This document shows, piece by piece, positions 1 through 5,672 of a stretch of DNA of 5,672 bases. The position numbers were made by a program, and so were the translations under genes. Origin of the DNA: Candidatus Rokuibacteriota bacterium (GTDB lineage: Bacteria; Methylomirabilota; Methylomirabilia; Rokubacteriales; CSP1-6); the NCBI GenBank assembly GCA_016201575.1, contig JACQCN010000336.1:1-5672 (forward strand). The letters run 5' to 3'. Positions within the stretch are counted from its first letter, which is position 1, and each line of letters opens with the position of its first letter. A model generated the notes under the pieces. That model was not told the DNA's origin and made no database searches. It was given only the letters and a program-made list of their open reading frames with translations.

Positions 1-1008
1 CGGCGCCCCGGGCACGACCTCGTCGATCCACTGCGCCTGCGTGACGAAGTACTCCTGGATCAGGAAGTTCGGGATGGAGGCGTCGAGCTGGATGGCGGCC
101 GCGGTGCCGATGGGCCCGGAGGCGTTGTGGGGCGCGACCTGGACGTAGGAGGCCTCGGCCATCGCGGCGATCTTCTTGACCTCGGTCAGCCCGCCCGCGT
201 GGCAGAGGTCGGGCTGGACGATGTCGACGGCGTCGAGCGCGAACAGCTCCTGGAAGGCGAACTTCGTGCAGAGCCGCTCGCCCGTGGCCACCGGGATCTT
301 GATCGCCCGCGCGACCCTGGCGAGCGCGCGGGCGTTCTCCACGGGCACCGGCTCCTCGTAGAACAGTGGGGCGAAGCGCCGGAGACGCCGGGCCATCTCG
401 ATCGCCCAGGCGGGGCTCAGGCGGCCGTGGACCTCGATGCAGATGTCGACGTCGGGCCCGACGACGTCGCGCACGGCGGCGACGTTGTCGACGGCGGCGC
501 GCATCGCCGCCGCGCTCATCGTCATGTCGGCGTCGCCGAACGGGTCCCACTTGAGCGCGGTGAAGCCCTCGGCCACGACCTTGCCGGCCGCGCGGGCGAA
601 CTCCTCGGCGGTGGCGCAGCCGAAGTACCAGGCGTTGGCGTAGGCGCGCAGCCGCGTGCGCCGGGGGCCCCCGAGCAGGGCGTGGACGGGCACGCCGAGC
701 TTCTTGCCCTTCAGGTCCCAGCACGCCTGGTCGATGGCGCTGATCGCGCTGTTGATGACGAGGTCGTTGCGCCAGTAGCTGTCGCGGTAGAGCCGCTCCC
801 AGATCGCCTCGGTCTGAAACGCGTCGGCGCCGACGATGCGCGCGCCCATCTGGCGCAGGGCCGCCTCCACCGCCAGCTCGCTCCACTCGGTGGAGCCCTC
901 GCCCACCCCCGTCAGCCCGTCCTCGGTGTAGAGCTTGAGGAACACGAAGGTCCGGTAGCCGTCGTGCACGAGGAAGGTCTTGAAGTCCGCGATGCGCAGG
1001 CTAAACAT
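1..1008 (-). CDS. Enolase-superfamily dehydratase, galactonate dehydratase (DgoD)-like; partial, C-terminus beyond window
   Basis: The 336 codons visible start at the ATG at 1008-1006 and stay open to position 1, so the stop lies outside. By comparison with E. coli DgoD about 55 residues are missing. An N-terminal capping domain (about 1-125) is followed by the TIM barrel. Catalytic candidates are K153 (ALKWDP), metal ligands E192, E218 and E244, H194 in the IEVHGR motif, D267 (QPDLCHAGG), H294 (APHN) and E319 (IQEYF). The distances from residue 192 (+26, +52, +102, +127) match those from D183 in DgoD as I recall it. H194 and H294 would be the acid/base pair removing water from a sugar acid. 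The first metal ligand is Glu where DgoD has Asp, so the exact substrate (galactonate or another aldonate) is uncertain. It is the downstream partner of the 1001-2140 gene, overlapping it by 8 bp, with GAGGG eight bases before the ATG. Family confidence is high; substrate confidence is low. Confidence 0.93.
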   Translation of the reverse strand, partial: MFSLRIADFKTFLVHDGYRTFVFLKLYTEDGLTGVGEGSTEWSELAVEAALRQMGARIVGADAFQTEAIWERLYRDSYWRNDLVINSAISAIDQACWDLKGKKLGVPVHALLGGPRRTRLRAYANAWYFGCATAEEFARAAGKVVAEGFTALKWDPFGDADMTMSAAAMRAAVDNVAAVRDVVGPDVDICIEVHGRLSPAWAIEMARRLRRFAPLFYEEPVPVENARALARVARAIKIPVATGERLCTKFAFQELFALDAVDIVQPDLCHAGGLTEVKKIAAMAEASYVQVAPHNASGPIGTAAAIQLDASIPNFLIQEYFVTQAQWIDEVVPGAP

Positions 1009-2140
1009 AGCTCGGGCCCTCGATCACGGGGTGCCTGGCCAGGAACTCCTCGTCGACCTCGAGGCCGAGCCCCGGCTTCTCCAGGGGCCGCACGCAGCCG
1101 TCGGGCCCGACCTCGTAGGGCCGGCTCACCAGCTCGTCGCGGAACCGGTTGTTCTTCGACACGTCGCCCTCGAAGTAGCCGCCGTTGTCGATGGCGGCCA
1201 GGAAGTGGATCGTGGCCGCCACGTTGAGCCCGGTCATCGACGTGTGCGGGTTGATCGGGAGCTTCCAGGCCGAGGCCAGCGCGGCGACCCGCAGCGCCTC
1301 GGTGATCCCGCCGGTCTTCGAGAGATCGGGCTGCAGCACGGTGATCGACCCATCCTCGATCAGGCGGACGAACTCGAACCGCGTGTAGTGGTTCTCGCCG
1401 GCGGCCAGCGGCACCCGGCCGAAGGTCCGGGCGAGCGCGTAGCTCCGTGTGTCGTGGGCAGGGAACGGCTCTTCCAGCCAGCCGACGCCGTTGGCGTCGA
1501 GCCCCGGCATGGCCTTCCGCGCGTCCTCCACCGTGTAGCCCGTGTTGGCGTCCACCAGGATGACGAGGTCGGCGCCGAGAGCCTTGCGCACCGCGCTCAC
1601 GCGGGCGAGGTCCCGGGCCGGCGCGTCGCCGATGCGCAGCTTCACGGCCTTGTAGCCCACGGCCACCAGCGCACGCGCCTCCTCCACCAGCGCCCCCGGC
1701 TCCTGCCAGCCCAGCGACACGCCGCCGGCGTAGGCGGGGATCGGGCGCGCGGCGCCCCCGAGGAGCCGGTAGAGCGGCCAGCCCGTCGCCTTGCCCCGGA
1801 TGTCCCAGAGCGCCATGTCGATCCCGCTCATCGCCATCGCGGTGGCCGCGCCCATGCCGTGGCTGCCGAGCTGCATCTTGTAGACCCGCCCCCACACCCC
1901 GACCACGTCGGCGGCGTCCATGCCGAGCACGAGCTGGCGGAGCGTGGTGTTGGCGAGATGGGCGACGGCGCCGGGCGCCCGGCCGTGGTGCGACTCGCCC
2001 CAGCCCACCAGGCCGTCGTCGGTGGTCACCTTCACGACGACGGCGTCGCGCTTGACCGTGCGGCCGATCCCGAGCGTCACGCTCTCGCCCGGCGGCACGG
2101 GAAACGAGGTGGGAAACGCCTTGACGTCGGAAATTCGCAT
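1001..2140 (-). CDS. Mandelate racemase/muconate lactonizing enzyme family protein (enolase superfamily)
   Basis: A complete gene of 379 residues from the ATG at 2140-2138 to TAG at 1003-1001, normal length for the family. The N-terminal capping domain (about 1-125, beginning MRISDVKAF) precedes a TIM barrel. Visible active-site residues are K167 and R169 (KLRIG, the KxK position), D197 and N199 (VDANTGYT), E223 (WLEEPF), E249 (AAGENH), D272 (QPDLSKTGG), H299 (NPHTS) and E324 (YFEGD). D197, E223 and E249 should bind Mg2+. K167 and the H299-D272 pair should be the opposing bases. The numbering runs close to that of Pseudomonas mandelate racemase, but Arg replaces the second Lys. The enzyme probably abstracts the alpha-proton of a hydroxy or sugar acid, giving dehydration or epimerisation; the sequence does not decide which. 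An in-frame ATG four codons upstream (2152) is possible, but it overlaps the strong GGAGG that best fits 2140. The gene is cytosolic and first in a two-gene unit. Confidence 0.94.
   Translation of the reverse strand: MRISDVKAFPTSFPVPPGESVTLGIGRTVKRDAVVVKVTTDDGLVGWGESHHGRAPGAVAHLANTTLRQLVLGMDAADVVGVWGRVYKMQLGSHGMGAATAMAMSGIDMALWDIRGKATGWPLYRLLGGAARPIPAYAGGVSLGWQEPGALVEEARALVAVGYKAVKLRIGDAPARDLARVSAVRKALGADLVILVDANTGYTVEDARKAMPGLDANGVGWLEEPFPAHDTRSYALARTFGRVPLAAGENHYTRFEFVRLIEDGSITVLQPDLSKTGGITEALRVAALASAWKLPINPHTSMTGLNVAATIHFLAAIDNGGYFEGDVSKNNRFRDELVSRPYEVGPDGCVRPLEKPGLGLEVDEEFLARHPVIEGPSYV
1017..1021 (-). promoter_or_regulatory. Ribosome binding site of the downstream dehydratase gene, inside the upstream gene
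   Basis: GAGGG reads on the minus strand eight bases before the ATG at 1008-1006. It lies within the last codons of the 1001-2140 gene, whose TAG at 1003-1001 falls after the new start. This layout suggests the second gene is translated by coupling from the first on one transcript. It also supports choosing this ATG. Confidence 0.6.
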
Positions 2141-2144
2141 ACGG

Positions 2145-2150
2145 CCCTCC
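2145..2150 (-). promoter_or_regulatory. Ribosome binding site deciding the start of the upstream enolase-superfamily gene
   Basis: GGAGGG reads on the minus strand four bases before the ATG at 2140-2138 (five bases if only GGAGG is counted). The alternative ATG at 2152-2150 shares its G with this site and would have only AGGA with a six-base spacer. The stronger site, and the fact that MRI.D.K is a usual beginning for the family, favour 2140. Confidence 0.6.
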
Positions 2151-2152
2151 AT

Positions 2153-2167
2153 CTGCTATCCTGCTAT
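2153..2167. repeat. Short tandem repeat CTGCTAT x2, period 8
   Basis: CTGCTAT occurs at 2153-2159 and again at 2161-2167, separated by one base. On the minus strand this reads ATAGCAGGATAGCAG just before the enolase-family gene. It could be chance, or part of the leader or an operator half-site pair; nothing further supports a role. Confidence 0.35.
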
Positions 2168-2276
2168 GGCACCCTTTTGTTCCGCGCCCGCGGTCGCCGG
2201 CTCGACCTTGGCGAGGACACGCCACTGCAGGGTGTCGATGCTACTGCACGTCTGTGTTCGGGCACAACTTGCCCTC

Positions 2277-2300
2277 GGAGGGGGACTGCGCCCCCTTTCC
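2277..2300. other. G-run/C-run hairpin of repeat copy A
   Basis: GGGGG at 2280-2284 pairs with CCCCC at 2291-2295 around the loop ACTGCG. The outer GGA (2277-2279) can pair with TCC (2298-2300) if TT bulges out. Copy B forms the equivalent stem at about 2351-2371 with one A-C mismatch. Confidence 0.6.
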
Positions 2301-2394
2301 GAACCTCCACGCGAAAGCTTGTGCCGGCGAAGCCGGCGCTCGAGTGCTCAGAGGGAGGCTGCGCCCCCCTTCCGAACCTCCCCCCCCGAGGATG

Positions 2395-2413
2395 GCGCCG
2401 GCAAAGCCGGCGC
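2395..2413. other. Perfect 8-bp stem hairpin of repeat copy B
   Basis: GCGCCGGC at 2395-2402 pairs fully with GCCGGCGC at 2406-2413 around an AAA loop. The copy A equivalent (2321-2339) has the same stem with one G-T pair, which RNA tolerates, and a GAA loop. No T run follows on either strand, so it is not a typical intrinsic terminator. Confidence 0.65.
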
Positions 2414-2437
2414 TCGAACAACGGTGGACAGCGCGAG

Positions 2438-2444
2438 AGGAGGG
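2438..2444 (+). promoter_or_regulatory. Strong ribosome binding site of the macroglobulin gene
   Basis: AGGAGGG lies four bases before the GTG at 2449 and seven before the GTG at 2452. It is a near-perfect match to the anti-Shine-Dalgarno sequence, supporting translation from one of the paired GTG codons rather than from an ATG further in (the first in-frame ATG is at about residue 51, beyond the signal peptide). Confidence 0.75.
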
Positions 2445-2448
2445 TAGC

Positions 2449-5400
2449 GTGGTGAGACTTGTCGCGGCCGCGTTGGCTGTCGTGGTCACATGGCTCGCGG
2501 CCGCCGCCGCGGCCGGCGAGCCCCAGGTCGTGCAGTTCACGCCGCTGGGGACGGTGAAGAAGGTCCGCCAGGTGACGGCGCGGTTCTCGGAGCCGATGGT
2601 GCCGCTCGGCGACCTGCGCGTGGCGGCGCCCTTCGAGGTGGAGTGCGCGGAGCGCGGGACGGCGCGCTGGGTCGACAGCCGCACGTGGGCCTACGACTTC
2701 GAGCGCGACCTCCCCGCCGGCATCCGCTGCGCGTTCCGCCTCCGGGCCGACGTGAAGAGTCTCGCCGGCCGCGCAGTAGTCGGGCCGCGCGAGCTCGCCT
2801 TCTCCACCGGCGGCCCCGCGGTCCTCCGCTCCTCGCCCTGGCAGGGCGCCACCTCGATCGACGAGGAGCAGGCCTTCCTCCTGCTGCTCGACGCCGAGCC
2901 CACCGAGGCCTCGGTGCTCGCGCACGCCTACTTCGCCGTCGAGGGCCTCGCCGAGCGCATCGGCGTGCGGCTCGTGACCGGGGCCGACCGGGAGCGCATC
3001 CTCAAGACCCGCTGGCACGAGGCCCCGCCCGGCCCCATCATCGTGCTCCAGGCCCGCCAGCGGTTCCCCGACAGCGCGAAGGTGCGCCTGATCTGGGGCG
3101 CGGGCGTCGCCGCCGCCACGGGCGTCGCGAACGATCAGGACCAGACGCTCATGTTCCAGGTCCGGGGCCCCTTCGTCGTGACGCTCCGGTGCGAGCGCGA
3201 GCACGCCCAGGCCCACTGCCTCCCCATCACGCCGATCCGGGCGGCGTTCTCGGGACCGGTGCCGTGGGAGCGGGCCCGCGGCGTGGAGCTGGCCGACGCG
3301 ACCGGCCACCGCTTCGCGATGGCGCCCAACGAGCGCCGCGACCTTCTCGTCGACGAGGTCGTGTTCCCGGGCCCGTTCCCCGAGTCGTCGACGCTGACGC
3401 TCGCGATCCCCCGCGACCTCCGCGACGACGCCGGCCGCGCGCCCGTCAACGCCTCGCAGTTCCCGCTGGCGTTCAAGACGGAGTCCTACCCGCCGCTGGC
3501 GAAGTTCCCGGCGCGCTTCGGGATCGTGGAGGCGAAGGTCGAGCCCGTGCTGCTGCCCGTCACCCTCCGCAACCTGGAGCCCGCGGTGGCGAGCCGGCTC
3601 CTGCCGGTGGAGCGGCCGCCGGTGTCGGGCACCGTCTCGCGGATCCCGGCCGAGCGCGCGGAGGAGATCCTCCACTGGCTCCTGCGCGTGAACCGTGCCG
3701 AGCGCACCCAGTCGGTCTTCGCCGACCCGCGCGGCGCGCCGGCCGTGCAGAAGTTCGAGCTGCCGAAGCCGAACGGCGACAAGGCGTTCGAGGTCGTCGG
3801 CGTCCCGCTCCCCGGCCCCGGCCTCTACGTGGTCGAGCTCGAGAGCCTCCGCCTCGGCACGCGGCTGCTCGGCGCCGCCCGCCCGATGTACGTGCCCGCC
3901 GCCGCGCTCGTCACCAACCTCGCCGTCCACTTCAAGTGGGGCCCGGAGGCCTCGCTCGTGTGGGTGACCACGCTCGACGCCGCGCGGCCCGTGCCCCGCG
4001 CGCAGGTGAGCATCCACACCTGCCGCGGCGACGTCGCCTGGACGGGCGAGACCGACGCGAGCGGCGTCGCGTGGGCGCGCGGGCTCCCCGAGCGGACCAT
4101 GCTCCGGTGCCCACCGGACGAGCCCCAGAAGCTCGGGCTCGGGCCGAACCTGCTCGTCGTCGCGCGGACCGCCGGGGACATGAGCTTCACGCGCTCGGAC
4201 TGGACGCAGGGCATCGAGCCCTGGCGCTTCCGGCTCCCGTACTACTGGGCCTCGCCGGAGCTGGCGGCTCACACGATCCTCGACCGGGCGCTCTTCCGCG
4301 CCGGCGAGACGGTGCACATGAAGCACGTGCTCCGCCAGCGCACGCTCACCGGCTTCGCCGCCGTGCCGGCCGACAAGCGGCCCGGCACGCTCGTGATCCG
4401 CCACGCCGGGAGCGAGGAGGTGCACAAGCTCCCGCTCGAGTGGGACACGGCGGGCATCGCCGAGACCACGTGGCCGATCCCGCGGAGCGCGCGGCTCGGT
4501 CGCTACGAGATCGCGCTGTTCGCCAGGGGGGCGGCTCAGTCCGATGAAGCCTACGCGCACGGCGGCCTCGTCGCCGGCGACTTCCGGGTGGAGGAGTTCC
4601 GCGTCCCTCTGATGTCCGCGGCCCTGCGGCCGCCCACCGACCCGCTCGTGGGCGCCTCCGGGTTCCCCGTCGACATCGCGGTGCGCTTCCTCGCCGGGGG
4701 CGGCGCCGCGAAGCTTCCCGTCACCCTGCGCACGCAGCTCCGGCCCCGCTTCGTGCCGGCCCCCGACCGCTTCGAGGAGTTCGTCTTCGCCAACGGCGTG
4801 CTCAGGCCCGGCGTCGAGCGGGGCGGCGTGGTGGAGGAGCTCGAGGCCCCGGAGGAGGAAGGCGAGGAGGGCCAGGCGCCGGCGCCCGCCAAGACCGCCG
4901 CCCCGACGATCCACCAGCGCCAGAGCCTCGTCCTCGACGCCGCCGGCACCGGGCGCGCGACCGTCACCGACCTGCCGCGGGTCACCTCGCCCATGGAGGT
5001 CCTGACGGAGCTGGAGTTCCGCGACCCCAACGGCCAGGTCCAGACGGCGGCCACGCGCGTTCCGCTCTGGCCGTCGTCCGTCCTGGTCGGCCTCCAGGCC
5101 GACCACTGGAGGGAGTCCGGCAAGACGCTGAAGGGGCGCGTGGCGGTCGTCGACGTCCAGGGCAAGCCGGTGGCGGGCGCGCCCGTCCGCGTCACCGTCC
5201 TCCGGCGCCAGCTCTACTCGCACCGCACGCGGCTCGTCGGCGGCTTCTACGCCTACGAGCACGTCGCCGAGGTCACGGAGGCGGGCGAGCTGTGCCGCGG
5301 CGCGACCGAAGCGTCGGGCGCGTACTGGTGCTCGGGGCAGGCGCCCGCCGACGGCGAGCTGATCATCCAGGCGACCGCCACGGACCCGGCGGGGCGGGCG

Positions 5401-5672
5401 AGCGGCGCCTTCGCGGAAGTCTGGATCCCCGGGAGCGAGGCGTGGTTCCGGGTGACGGACAGCGACCGGATGGACCTCCTCCCCGACAAGCGCCGCTACG
5501 AGCCCGGAGAGACCGCGCGGTTCCAGGTGCGCATGCCGTTCCGCCAGGCCACGGCGCTGGTGACGCTCGAGCGCGAGGGCGTGCTGGAGGCGCGCGTGGT
5601 GCCGCTCTCCGGCACGAACCCGGTGATCGAGGTGCCGATCAAGGCGGGCTACGCGCCGAACATGTACGTCTC
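2449..5672 (+). CDS. Alpha-2-macroglobulin family protein (COG2373, YfaS/YfhM-like), exported; partial, C-terminus beyond window
   Basis: An open frame of 1074 complete codons running off the right edge; relatives are usually about 1600-2000 residues. Residues 1-22 form a Sec signal peptide (Arg3, hydrophobic 4-16, Ala-rich end before GEPQ). There is no lipobox Cys, so a soluble periplasmic or secreted form is likely. Macroglobulin (MG) beta-sandwich domains follow: the first at about 26-120 (FSEPMVPLGD), an MG2-type stretch near 487-550 (LVWVTTLD, then TDASGVAW), and the MG motif DRALFRAGETVHMK at 612-625. FRVEEFRVP comes near 710, a GGFYAYE block near 928, and at 1013-1025 DKRRYEPGETARF begins the bait-region-type domain. 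Residues 796-819 are an acidic, Ala/Pro-rich linker. Eight Cys occur as four close pairs, as expected of an exported protein. The thioester site (CxEQ) and receptor-like end would lie outside, so protease trapping is inferred from the family. GTG at 2452 is an equally possible start. Confidence 0.95.
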   Translation, partial: MVRLVAAALAVVVTWLAAAAAAGEPQVVQFTPLGTVKKVRQVTARFSEPMVPLGDLRVAAPFEVECAERGTARWVDSRTWAYDFERDLPAGIRCAFRLRADVKSLAGRAVVGPRELAFSTGGPAVLRSSPWQGATSIDEEQAFLLLLDAEPTEASVLAHAYFAVEGLAERIGVRLVTGADRERILKTRWHEAPPGPIIVLQARQRFPDSAKVRLIWGAGVAAATGVANDQDQTLMFQVRGPFVVTLRCEREHAQAHCLPITPIRAAFSGPVPWERARGVELADATGHRFAMAPNERRDLLVDEVVFPGPFPESSTLTLAIPRDLRDDAGRAPVNASQFPLAFKTESYPPLAKFPARFGIVEAKVEPVLLPVTLRNLEPAVASRLLPVERPPVSGTVSRIPAERAEEILHWLLRVNRAERTQSVFADPRGAPAVQKFELPKPNGDKAFEVVGVPLPGPGLYVVELESLRLGTRLLGAARPMYVPAAALVTNLAVHFKWGPEASLVWVTTLDAARPVPRAQVSIHTCRGDVAWTGETDASGVAWARGLPERTMLRCPPDEPQKLGLGPNLLVVARTAGDMSFTRSDWTQGIEPWRFRLPYYWASPELAAHTILDRALFRAGETVHMKHVLRQRTLTGFAAVPADKRPGTLVIRHAGSEEVHKLPLEWDTAGIAETTWPIPRSARLGRYEIALFARGAAQSDEAYAHGGLVAGDFRVEEFRVPLMSAALRPPTDPLVGASGFPVDIAVRFLAGGGAAKLPVTLRTQLRPRFVPAPDRFEEFVFANGVLRPGVERGGVVEELEAPEEEGEEGQAPAPAKTAAPTIHQRQSLVLDAAGTGRATVTDLPRVTSPMEVLTELEFRDPNGQVQTAATRVPLWPSSVLVGLQADHWRESGKTLKGRVAVVDVQGKPVAGAPVRVTVLRRQLYSHRTRLVGGFYAYEHVAEVTEAGELCRGATEASGAYWCSGQAPADGELIIQATATDPAGRASGAFAEVWIPGSEAWFRVTDSDRMDLLPDKRRYEPGETARFQVRMPFRQATALVTLEREGVLEARVVPLSGTNPVIEVPIKAGYAPNMYV

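Larger units (their letters stand above)
2273..2420. repeat. Two imperfect tandem copies (~73-74 bp each) of a GC-rich hairpin element
   Basis: Copy A (about 2273-2346) and copy B (about 2347-2420) align with an offset of 73, rising to 74 after a one-base indel. The shared core is CTGCGCCCCC, then TTCCGAACCTCC (at 2297-2308 and 2370-2381), and later AAGCCGGCGCTCGA (2330-2343 and 2404-2417). The ~14 bases between these blocks differ fully between copies: one is ACGCGAAAGCTT-like, the other a C run followed by GAGGATG. Each copy holds a G-run/C-run hairpin and a GCCGGC/GCCGGC hairpin. Such conserved hairpin arms around a variable spacer resemble dispersed intergenic (REP-like) elements. Whether the element occurs elsewhere in the genome cannot be told from this window. 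Confidence 0.8.
2141..2448. other. Divergent intergenic region between the two transcription units
   Basis: This 308-bp gap must hold the promoters of both divergent units. It contains, from left to right, the enolase gene's ribosome site, the CTGCTAT repeat, about 90 bases (2168-2259) in which I see no gene or clear signal, and a small hairpin (GGGCA 2260-2264 with TGCCC 2270-2274). The tandem hairpin repeat (2273-2420) and the macroglobulin ribosome site follow. I could not find a convincing -35/-10 pair on either strand. Only 28 bases separate the repeat from the macroglobulin start, so its promoter is probably inside or left of the repeat. Confidence 0.6.

Noticed and set aside
2208..2242. 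Possible sigma70 promoter (TTGGCG with GATGCT) for the macroglobulin gene
   Set aside because: The spacing is about 23 bp and the -10 match is poor.
2273..2420. The hairpins as intrinsic transcription terminators
   Set aside because: No T run follows either stem on either strand, and the flanking genes diverge, so no transcript from them would end here.
2273..2420. CRISPR array or IS end repeats
   Set aside because: Only two imperfect copies, no uniform repeat with unique spacers, no cas genes, no transposase, and no target-site duplication that I can see.
980..2455. Long plus-strand open frame opposite the enolase-superfamily gene (and a similar one at 127-1227)
   Set aside because: They lie antisense to genes with complete catalytic motifs, and their translations are repetitive and unlike any family I know.
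2490..4547. Plus-strand open frame in another reading frame of the macroglobulin gene
   Set aside because: Almost wholly Arg/Ala/Pro/Gly. The frame from 2449 instead gives a signal peptide and clear macroglobulin motifs, so this is a shadow.
2164..5262. A 3.1-kb uninterrupted open frame on the minus strand opposite the macroglobulin gene
   Set aside because: Its translation is a low-complexity Arg/Gly/Ala/His-rich string with no recognisable domain, and it mirrors the codon bias of the sense gene. Long antisense frames are expected at this GC content.

Overview
The window is a piece of a very GC-rich bacterial chromosome (coding sequence with strongly G/C-biased third codon positions, Shine-Dalgarno-led genes, GTG starts in use). 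The gene content and the GC-rich hairpin repeats would fit a soil or sediment lineage such as Rokubacteria, NC10 or a GC-rich proteobacterium. This assignment is an impression from style, not a marker-gene result.

Layout. Positions 1-1008 and 1001-2140, both on the minus strand, are two consecutive enolase-superfamily (mandelate racemase/muconate lactonizing enzyme type) genes. They overlap by 8 bp and are read in the order 2140 to 1001, then 1008 to 1. The first-transcribed gene is complete. The second lacks its C-terminal end, which lies beyond position 1. About 308 bp (2141-2448) separates them from a divergent plus-strand gene that starts at 2449 and runs off the right edge. That gene is the N-terminal ~1074 residues of a large exported bacterial alpha-2-macroglobulin (COG2373, YfaS/YfhM type).

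Function. The two minus-strand enzymes keep the full metal-binding and acid/base residue set of the superfamily, at spacings identical to each other and to galactonate dehydratase. They probably act on sugar acids or similar hydroxy-acids, perhaps in one catabolic route, but the substrates cannot be read from sequence. The macroglobulin is a separate matter: bacterial members are periplasmic or envelope proteins thought to trap attacking proteases and are often linked to cell-wall repair genes. There is no evident functional link between the two transcription units.

The least ordinary part is the divergent intergenic region. It carries two imperfect ~73-74 bp tandem copies of a GC-rich element, each with two potential hairpins, ending only 28 bp before the macroglobulin start codon. 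I see no sign of mobile-element genes, tRNA, rRNA or CRISPR. Apart from that repeat, the window is an ordinary metabolic operon beside an ordinary envelope gene, and I do not see a clearly novel system.
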